Shown here piece after piece: positions 52,252 to 58,150 of a stretch of DNA of 58,150 nucleotides. A program made the translations under genes and the position numbers. The DNA is from an uncultured Allomuricauda sp. (GTDB lineage: Bacteria; Bacteroidota; Bacteroidia; Flavobacteriales; Flavobacteriaceae), in NCBI RefSeq assembly GCF_937884665.1, contig NZ_CAKZYF010000123.1:1-58150 (forward strand), read 5' to 3'. A model generated the notes under the pieces. The model searched no databases. It had not been told where the DNA came from and saw nothing but the letters and a program-made list of their open reading frames with translations. Every line of letters starts with the position of its first letter. Positions within the stretch are counted from its first letter, which is position 1.

Positions 52252-53969
52252 TAGAGATTTCCTTTTTTAAGTTCTTGGGCGGCATGGTTAGCTGCTCTCG
52301 CGGTAAAAGCCATGTAGGTCAGCGATGGGTTGACACAACTTGCGGAGGTCATAAAAGCCCCGTCAGTGACATACACATTTTTACAACTATGAACTTGATT
52401 ATTGGCGTTGACCACGGAGGTTTTTGGATCATATCCCATACGGGCCGTTCCCATTTCGTGAATACCTAGACCTAAAGCATAGGTGTCATCATAGGTTTCA
52501 ATGTCCCTTGCTCCTGACTTTTCCAACATCGCTGCAGCCTGTTCCTGCATATCCTTTCGCATTTCCAGCTCATTTTCCTTGATTTCAGCATCGAAGGTCA
52601 CTGTAGGAAGGCCCCATTTATCCTTTTTTTCATAATCCAAGGTCATTTTGTTTTCGTGATACGGAAGAATTTCTCCGAAACCAAGCATGTTCATCGTCCA
52701 CCCTCCTGGTTTTAAGATACCTTCTTTAAATTCCTTGCCAAAAGCCGACTCGGCAACCAAATCTTCATAATCCCCTCTTCTTGCACCGCCTTGGTACCCG
52801 TATCCCCGGCTGAAATTCTTCATTTCACTGGAGCCTCCAATATTTCGAAATCTTGGAATATAAATTCCATTGGGTTTCCTGCCTTTATAATATTTATCAT
52901 TGAAACCATCCATTTTTCCTCGGGCCCCGGCTTTAAAATGGTGGTCCATTAGATTGTGTCCCAATTCACCACTCTCATTTCCAAGACCATCCGGGAACCG
53001 GTCTGATTTGGATTGCATTAGAATGGACGTGGAAGCAACCGCGGAGGCGCATAGGAAGATAACCTTAGCTTTAAACTCGTAGGACTCTTTGGTCACCCTG
53101 TCAATGACTTTTACACCTGTTGCTTTTTTGGTGTTCGGGTCATATATGATTTCATGAACAATGGAGTCAGGTCGTAATGTCATGTTACCCGTTCGTTCTG
53201 CTGCGGGAAGTGTTGAGGATACGCTACTAAAATAGGCTCCAAAAGGACAACCACGAATACACCGGTTTCTGTATTGGCAACGGGCTCTTCCATCGCCATC
53301 AAAACGCTTATTACTGTTAATATGTGCGACCCTACCGGCCGTAATGACCCTGCCGTCAAAATGTTCGGCCACTTTACCACGGACATGATCTTCCACGCAG
53401 TTCAATTCCATCATGGGCTCAAACTGGCCATCGGGCAGTTGGGGAAGTCCCAGAAGCTCTCCAGAAATTCCAATGTAAGATTCCACTTTATCGTACCACG
53501 GTGCGATATCCTTGTAACGAACAGGCCAATCCACGGCGATACCCTCATTTTTGTTCGCGGCAAAATCCAGTTCGCTCCAACGATAGCTGTGCCTACCCCA
53601 CATTATGGAACGTCCACCACCGTGATATCCCCGCCTCCAATCAAAGCGCTTTACTTCGTTATAGGGATGGTCAACGTCATTCACAAACCAGTGTTTTGAA
53701 GCCGTTTTCACTGTATATCCTGTTCTGGCCTGCTTTTCTTGTTGCATGACATCTTCTATGGCGGGTTCGCCTGCATTGGGGAAGTCCCAAGGGTCCATAT
53801 TGGCAGTAGGGTAGTCCTCTCGGTGCTTCACCATTCTGCCCCGTTCCAAAACCAGGGTCTTCAATCCGTTCTCGCACAGCTCTTTGGCTGCCCAACCTCC
53901 ACTGATTCCTGTACCTACTACAATGGCATCATACGATTCCTGCTCTTCATTGTAATAAAACTTACTCAT
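52251..53969 (-). CDS. GMC family oxidoreductase (sugar/alcohol dehydrogenase type)
   Basis: 572 residues. The FAD-binding Rossmann motif is IVVGTGISGGWAAKELCE at about 16-33. GGRSIMWGRHSYRW is a GMC signature. A cysteine cluster CQYRNRCIRGCPFGAY (about 235-250) suggests an iron-sulfur or metal site. The catalytic His/Asn region is HEMGTARMGYDP, VHSCKNVYVTDGAF, NPSLTYMAF. It has no signal of its own and would be exported with the Tat-bearing subunit 3. Likely it oxidises a sugar or polyol C-OH; the substrate is not determined. Confidence 0.94.
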   Translation of the reverse strand: MSKFYYNEEQESYDAIVVGTGISGGWAAKELCENGLKTLVLERGRMVKHREDYPTANMDPWDFPNAGEPAIEDVMQQEKQARTGYTVKTASKHWFVNDVDHPYNEVKRFDWRRGYHGGGRSIMWGRHSYRWSELDFAANKNEGIAVDWPVRYKDIAPWYDKVESYIGISGELLGLPQLPDGQFEPMMELNCVEDHVRGKVAEHFDGRVITAGRVAHINSNKRFDGDGRARCQYRNRCIRGCPFGAYFSSVSSTLPAAERTGNMTLRPDSIVHEIIYDPNTKKATGVKVIDRVTKESYEFKAKVIFLCASAVASTSILMQSKSDRFPDGLGNESGELGHNLMDHHFKAGARGKMDGFNDKYYKGRKPNGIYIPRFRNIGGSSEMKNFSRGYGYQGGARRGDYEDLVAESAFGKEFKEGILKPGGWTMNMLGFGEILPYHENKMTLDYEKKDKWGLPTVTFDAEIKENELEMRKDMQEQAAAMLEKSGARDIETYDDTYALGLGIHEMGTARMGYDPKTSVVNANNQVHSCKNVYVTDGAFMTSASCVNPSLTYMAFTARAANHAAQELKKGNL

Positions 53970-54106
53970 GTATTCTGTATTGTTTATTTGATAAATGTAT
54001 TAATTATTGAATTAATTTTCTACATTTAAACCCTGTGTTTGTTGAGAATTTGATACTATAACGTTGTAGTTTTTTCATTCTGTTGAACATTCAATAATCT
54101 AACCTT

Positions 54107-55102
54107 ATGAAGCGACGAAACTTTGTCCAAGACACCTTTACCGCGGGAATAGCGCTTTCTATGATCGGCGTTTATTCCTGTAAATCAAAAGAAAAGCAAG
54201 AGGAAAGTGTAGCTGATACTGATATGAAGAAAACTGGACCCATGTTACAGCTTTCCCTGGCCCAATGGTCTATGCATAGAATGATAAATGATCAGGGGAT
54301 GAACCCTTACCTTTTTGCAGAGAAAGCGAAGGAATGGGGTTTTGCCGGACTTGAATATGTAAGCCAACTCTATGAAAAGGAACTGAAGGAAAAGGCGTTC
54401 TCAAAAGAAGCTATGAACGATTTTGTGAAAAGATCCTTAGAGGAGAGCACGAAGCACGGCATGCAGAACCTCATTATTATGATAGACCATGAAGGGGATT
54501 TATCCGCAGCGGATAAAATGGAGCGAAAAAAAGCAGTGGAAAACCATCTCAAGTGGGTAGATGCTGCAGCTGCCTTGGGATGTCATTCGGTGAGGGTCAA
54601 TTTAATGGGAAGCAAGATAGCGACAGAATGGGTTCCCGCATCTGTTGACGGACTTACCCAGCTTTCTACTTATGCCAAAACAAAAAATGTTAATGTGATT
54701 GTTGAGAATCACGGAGGTTTTTCCTCAAATGCCGCCATGCTGGTCGATGTCATAAAACAAGTGGGGCTACCCAATTGTGGTACGTTGCCCGATTTTGGTA
54801 ATTTCTGTGTCAAACGCGAGGACGGGTCCTATTTTTCATCTCCCTGTATTGAGGAGTATGATAGATATCAAGGAATACAGGAATTGATGCCCTACGCCAA
54901 GGCGGTCAGTGCTAAATCCCATGATTTTGATGAGAAAGGTAACGAAATCCATACGGATTATGCCCGTATGCTGGAAATTGTGGAAAACGCTGGATATTCA
55001 GGCTACATTGGGGTGGAATATGAAGGCAGTTCCCTGGGCGAAGAGGAAGGGATTTTGGCCACCAAAAAACTACTTTTAAAACTTATGGCGGTCGCAACGT
55101 AA
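54107..55102 (+). CDS. TIM-barrel sugar phosphate isomerase/epimerase
   Basis: 331 residues. The N-terminus MKRRNFVQDTFTAGIAL has a twin-arginine pattern and a hydrophobic stretch ending in a cysteine (VYSC, residue 24), so it is probably Tat-exported and lipidated. The AP-endonuclease-2-type TIM barrel has metal ligands in VIVENHGGFS, CGTLPDFGNF, SAKSHDFDEKG and IGVEYEGSSLG. Such proteins accompany Gfo/Idh/MocA dehydrogenases in sugar catabolism. It is divergent from the GMC gene, 137 nt between starts. Confidence 0.92.
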   Translation: MKRRNFVQDTFTAGIALSMIGVYSCKSKEKQEESVADTDMKKTGPMLQLSLAQWSMHRMINDQGMNPYLFAEKAKEWGFAGLEYVSQLYEKELKEKAFSKEAMNDFVKRSLEESTKHGMQNLIIMIDHEGDLSAADKMERKKAVENHLKWVDAAAALGCHSVRVNLMGSKIATEWVPASVDGLTQLSTYAKTKNVNVIVENHGGFSSNAAMLVDVIKQVGLPNCGTLPDFGNFCVKREDGSYFSSPCIEEYDRYQGIQELMPYAKAVSAKSHDFDEKGNEIHTDYARMLEIVENAGYSGYIGVEYEGSSLGEEEGILATKKLLLKLMAVAT

Positions 55103-55116
55103 AAACTTTTCGAGAT

Positions 55117-55560
55117 ATGAAGGGATTTTTACAACAGCTTTTTGATTATAATTTCTTTTGCAACAAGAAATTGATAGAGCAGTTTACTGCAACCGAACAG
55201 CTCCCCGAGATAAGCTGTAGATTATTTGACCACATTCTTAATGCCCATCACATTTGGAATCATAGAATTCTGGACAAGATACCAGAATTTGAAGTGGCAC
55301 AATCCCACGAAATAAAGGATTGGTATGAAATTCATTATGAAAACCAGCGTACCTCCTTTGAAATAATTACCACTACTTCCGATTTTAGCAGGCGTATAGA
55401 CTATGTAAACAGTAAAGGAAATGCGTATGGGAACGAACTGAAGGATATTTTGTTCCATATCATCAACCACGCCACCCACCATCGGGGGCAAATACTTGTG
55501 GACATGCGAAACCATAAGATGGAACCACCAGTATTGGATTATATTTTTTACAAGAGATAA
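55117..55560 (+). CDS. DinB family protein
   Basis: 147 residues of the DinB/YfiT four-helix fold. The metal-binding histidines are in FDHILNAHHIWNHR (about 38-51) and IINHATHHRGQIL (about 110-122). Family members bind Ni2+, Zn2+ or similar and some are thiol transferases, including bacillithiol-dependent ones. Its gene lies 14 nt after the epimerase gene and 22 nt before the transporter, so it is in the same transcript. Confidence 0.92.
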   Translation: MKGFLQQLFDYNFFCNKKLIEQFTATEQLPEISCRLFDHILNAHHIWNHRILDKIPEFEVAQSHEIKDWYEIHYENQRTSFEIITTTSDFSRRIDYVNSKGNAYGNELKDILFHIINHATHHRGQILVDMRNHKMEPPVLDYIFYKR

Positions 55561-55582
55561 ATCTAACAACATAATAAGCTCT

Positions 55583-56809
55583 ATGAACTCTACCGCAAAA
55601 TTTCAATTGTCCTTGATGATGTTCCTGGAATTCTTTATCTGGGGAGGCTGGTTCGTGACAATGGGCATCTATTTGCCAAACTCCCTCGAAGCCAGTGGAG
55701 CGGATATCGCAAGCGCATATTCCAGCCAATCCTGGGGTGCTATTATAGCACCTTTCATAATAGGCCTTATCGCGGACCGTTATTTCAATGCTGAACGGGT
55801 CTTGGGCATTTTACATTTGATTGGAGCATTTATTATGTATCAACTAGCCAATGCTTCGGATATTTCCGTTTTTATTCCGTACGTGTATGGTTATATGATT
55901 GCCTATATGCCAACTTTAGCCTTGGTGAATTCAGTAGCCTTTAATCAGATGAAAGATCCTTCAAAAGAATTTGCTTTTGTGCGTGTATTTGGTACCATCG
56001 GATGGATTGTGGCGGGACTCACCATCAGTTTTTTTGGATGGGATAGCGAAGCTGGCGTTCAAAACGGATTGCTCAAGAATACCTTTCTTATGGTTTCAGG
56101 AGCTTCCGCACTCTTGGGATTGTTCAGTTTTACCTTGCCCAAAACACCACCCAGTACATCTAAGGACGAAAAGGTGACCGTTTCAGATATTTTGGGATTG
56201 GAGGCATTAAAACTTCTAAACAATCGGAACTTCCTGATTTTCTTTGTTGCTTCTGTATTGATTTGTATCCCACTGGCTTTTTATTATCAGCATGCAGGGC
56301 AGTTCTTGGGGGAAATAGGCGTGACTAATCCGGCCGGGAAAATGACCATTGGTCAGGTCTCTGAAGTTCTTTTTATGTTGTTGCTGCCCTTCTTTTTCAA
56401 AAAATACGGTTTTAAATTGACCATTTTGGCCGGAATGTTGGCTTGGACATTGCGTTATTTATTGTTTGCGTATGGAAATGCCGGAGAGCTGGCATTCATG
56501 CTTATTATAGGTATCGCTTTGCACGGTATATGTTATGATTTCTTTTTTGTCTCCGGTCAGATTTATACGGATTCCAAAGCCGGTGAAAAATACAAAAGTG
56601 CGGCACAAGGATTGATTACATTGGCCACTTACGGCATAGGGATGCTGATTGGCTTTTGGATAGCTGGAAAAATTACGGACTCTTATTTGATATCCGAAAA
56701 TGTGCACCAATGGACCAATATTTGGACATTCCCAGCTATTTTTGCCTTTGTCGTTCTAGTGCTTTTTATGGTCTTGTTCAAAAACGAGAAAATCGAATAC
56801 AAAGAATAA
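55583..56809 (+). CDS. MFS transporter of the nucleoside:H+ symporter (NupG) type
   Basis: 408 residues from the ATG at 55583; the frame upstream of it runs through the dinB gene. About 12 transmembrane helices. It starts FQLSLMMFLEFFIWGGWFV, which is typical of NupG-like proteins in Bacteroidota, and has PTLALVNSVAFNQM and EFAFVRVFGTIGWIVAG. In this locus it probably imports a sugar derivative instead of a nucleoside (inference from neighbours). It is followed 7 nt later by the dehydrogenase gene. Confidence 0.92.
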   Translation: MNSTAKFQLSLMMFLEFFIWGGWFVTMGIYLPNSLEASGADIASAYSSQSWGAIIAPFIIGLIADRYFNAERVLGILHLIGAFIMYQLANASDISVFIPYVYGYMIAYMPTLALVNSVAFNQMKDPSKEFAFVRVFGTIGWIVAGLTISFFGWDSEAGVQNGLLKNTFLMVSGASALLGLFSFTLPKTPPSTSKDEKVTVSDILGLEALKLLNNRNFLIFFVASVLICIPLAFYYQHAGQFLGEIGVTNPAGKMTIGQVSEVLFMLLLPFFFKKYGFKLTILAGMLAWTLRYLLFAYGNAGELAFMLIIGIALHGICYDFFFVSGQIYTDSKAGEKYKSAAQGLITLATYGIGMLIGFWIAGKITDSYLISENVHQWTNIWTFPAIFAFVVLVLFMVLFKNEKIEYKE

Positions 56810-56816
56810 TAGTTTT

Positions 56817-57953
56817 ATGTCTAAAAAAATCAAGCTCGGAATTCTTGGGGGAGGCGGGGATTCCTTAATTGGAGTGCTTCACCGTGTTGCTGCTTACATC
56901 AATGATAACTATGAGATTGTTGGGGGCGTGTTCAACGCTTCCCATAAAGATAGCCTCAAATTTGCCAAGGATATCGATATCCCCACAAATCGTATCTACA
57001 AGGATTTAGATACTCTTGTTCAAAGCGAACTGAAACTTCCCCGGGAGGAGCGTATGCAGGTGTGTTCGGTACTTACCCCAAATTTTTTGCATTTCCCAAT
57101 GGCCAAAAAATTATTGGAAAATGGGTTTCACGTCATCTGCGAAAAACCGATGACCACCAATTATGAGGAAGCCAGTATATTGCAGAAAACATTAGCGAAG
57201 GCCCAAAAGGTTTTTGCAGTAACGCACACCTACACAGGCTATCCTATGGTCCGCCAAATGCGTGAAATGATAAAAGCTGGTGAATTGGGTAAGATTCAAA
57301 AAGTGGATGCACAATACTACCAAGGATGGATAAATGGAGTGATTCACGACCAAAAGAAACGTTCCTCGGTCTGGCGTTTGGACCCTAAAAAAGCAGGGAT
57401 AAGTTCATGTATGGGAGATATTGGTGTCCACGCCTTCAACATGATTGAGTTTACCACAGGACTTCAGGTGAAATCCCTTTTGTGCGACTTTAATTACTTG
57501 TATGATGATAACGAAATGGATGTGGATGGCACTGTATTGATACGATTGGATAAGCATGTTAAAGGTGTTATTCGCAGCAGTCAAGTAGCTACTGGGGAAG
57601 AAAATGGACTAAAAATTGCGATTTACGGAGAGAAAGGAGCCTTGAAGTGGGAGCAGGAAAACCCAAATTTTTTGTATAAACTCAGCGATACCGAACCGCT
57701 GCAGGTGTATAAACCGGGGCATGCCTATAACTCCAAACTTTCCCTGGACGGTACCAAACTCCCTCCCGGACATCCCGAAGGTATTTTTGACGCTATGGCA
57801 AATATTTATTTAGGTGTCTCCAGAGCCATACGTGGAGAATCCTATAACGATGGAGAATTTCCAACTATGTTGGACGGTGTTCGAGGATTAAATTTTATAG
57901 AGAGTACCGTTGCTTCCCACAAACAAGGAAATATTTGGGTGAATCTGGATTAG
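56817..57953 (+). CDS. Gfo/Idh/MocA family NAD(P)-dependent dehydrogenase
   Basis: 378 residues. The Rossmann motif is LGILGGGGDSLIGVLHR near the N-terminus, and the catalytic lysine is in VICEKPMTTNYEEA (about 103-116). GISSCMGDIGVHAFNMIEF is the substrate-side histidine loop. Family members oxidise or reduce sugars and cyclitols, often at C3. It closes the plus-strand operon epimerase-DinB-transporter-dehydrogenase. A function in 3-keto sugar metabolism together with the GMC enzyme is a reasonable hypothesis. Confidence 0.94.
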   Translation: MSKKIKLGILGGGGDSLIGVLHRVAAYINDNYEIVGGVFNASHKDSLKFAKDIDIPTNRIYKDLDTLVQSELKLPREERMQVCSVLTPNFLHFPMAKKLLENGFHVICEKPMTTNYEEASILQKTLAKAQKVFAVTHTYTGYPMVRQMREMIKAGELGKIQKVDAQYYQGWINGVIHDQKKRSSVWRLDPKKAGISSCMGDIGVHAFNMIEFTTGLQVKSLLCDFNYLYDDNEMDVDGTVLIRLDKHVKGVIRSSQVATGEENGLKIAIYGEKGALKWEQENPNFLYKLSDTEPLQVYKPGHAYNSKLSLDGTKLPPGHPEGIFDAMANIYLGVSRAIRGESYNDGEFPTMLDGVRGLNFIESTVASHKQGNIWVNLD

Positions 57954-57989
57954 GATATGCGTGGCCAAAAACGGTTGTCAAGATTCTAA

Positions 57990-58150
57990 TCATGGTTTGG
58001 AATATAATTTCTCGAATTGTTCGAAAACCACGATCATGCTTTCCCTGGGTTGCCTGTGAAATGTGGCCAATTCCCGTGTGTAGTACGCCCAGTGCACCTT
58101 TTTCCAATACGCTAAACTTTTATCCCCCTCACCCTCTATTCTAGCGTGCT
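57990..58150 (-). CDS. ASCH domain protein (C-terminal part)
   Basis: The last 53 codons of a minus-strand gene cut by the window end. They read EGEGDKSLAYWKKVHW, then YYTRELATFHR and MIVVFEQFEKLY, the C-terminal signature of ASCH proteins (EGDKS...YWxxVHWxFF...L). The ASCH fold is PUA-like and binds RNA; some members hydrolyse modified cytidines. It converges on the Gfo/Idh/MocA gene with 36 nt between stops. Confidence 0.85.
   Translation of the reverse strand, partial: HARIEGEGDKSLAYWKKVHWAYYTRELATFHRQPRESMIVVFEQFEKLYSKP

Noticed and set aside
1..58150. CRISPR arrays, insertion sequences, prophage, tRNA or rRNA genes
   Set aside because: No repeated spacers, transposase or integrase genes, or cloverleaf-like segments were recognised by eye; a tRNA scan was not possible.

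Overview
The window looks like a chromosomal segment of a member of the Bacteroidota, most likely a marine Flavobacteriaceae (inference). The basis is a set of families typical of that group (DUF6973, DUF3109, DUF1460, flavobacterial lipoproteins, LytS/LytTR pair, eukaryote-like NrdB), AT-rich start regions without clear Shine-Dalgarno sequences, and repeated matches to the Bacteroidota promoter TTTG-N17..22-TAnnTTTG. No tRNA, rRNA, CRISPR array, insertion sequence or prophage was recognised. The window holds about 60 genes. It begins inside a methylguanine-DNA methyltransferase gene and ends inside an ASCH-domain gene, both on the minus strand.

Region 1 (1-8.65 kb, minus strand) is a compact heme operon: hemA-hemC-hemD-hemE-(DUF6973-like gene)-hemF-phzF-like-hemB-CNNM/CBS membrane protein-MGMT. 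Several neighbours overlap by 1 to 23 nt, so translation is probably coupled. The divergent side (8.8-12.7 kb) carries an AraC-type regulator behind a 19-bp Fur/Irr-like palindrome, a ThuA protein and hemH, with a DUF1460 gene facing the other way. Together these give the C5 route from glutamyl-tRNA to heme, except hemL, gltX and an obvious protoporphyrinogen oxidase.

Region 2 (12.7-32.7 kb) is mixed accessory and housekeeping content. It holds a MATE exporter and a lipoprotein PQQ-type sugar dehydrogenase close to a lipoprotein lactonase (a possible periplasmic sugar-oxidation pair). An SPFH-GYF / zinc-ribbon / lipoprotein operon follows, then DUF2237, two FAD amine-oxidase-like proteins, a large sortilin-like propeller, an orphan histidine kinase, a crotonase, and small secreted proteins including a collagen-like lipoprotein.

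Region 3 (32.7-47.5 kb) carries a PA0069-type radical SAM protein, a YciI plus ECF42-type sigma factor module, a family 2 glycosyltransferase, an HD hydrolase, a PlsC acyltransferase, a bacilliredoxin, and a TerB/DnaJ protein. It continues with HupE/UreJ, dCMP deaminase, an S41 protease, MarC, DUF3109, and a LytS/LytTR two-component system with a divergent 39-residue secreted or membrane peptide.

Region 4 (47.5-58.15 kb) contains an unexplained 489-bp intergenic stretch with a strong terminator, then nrdB and nrdA (dNTP synthesis, matching the upstream dCMP deaminase). The end is a sugar-oxidation/uptake locus: gluconate-dehydrogenase subunit 3-like protein plus GMC oxidoreductase on the minus strand, facing a TIM-barrel epimerase, DinB protein, nucleoside-permease-type MFS transporter and Gfo/Idh/MocA dehydrogenase on the plus strand. 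I see no dramatic unknown system. The best leads are the DUF6973 gene locked into the heme operon, the iron/heme-type operator, the ECF42 module with a candidate own promoter, the LytTR-adjacent micropeptide with a possible RNA gene downstream, and the SPFH-GYF operon.
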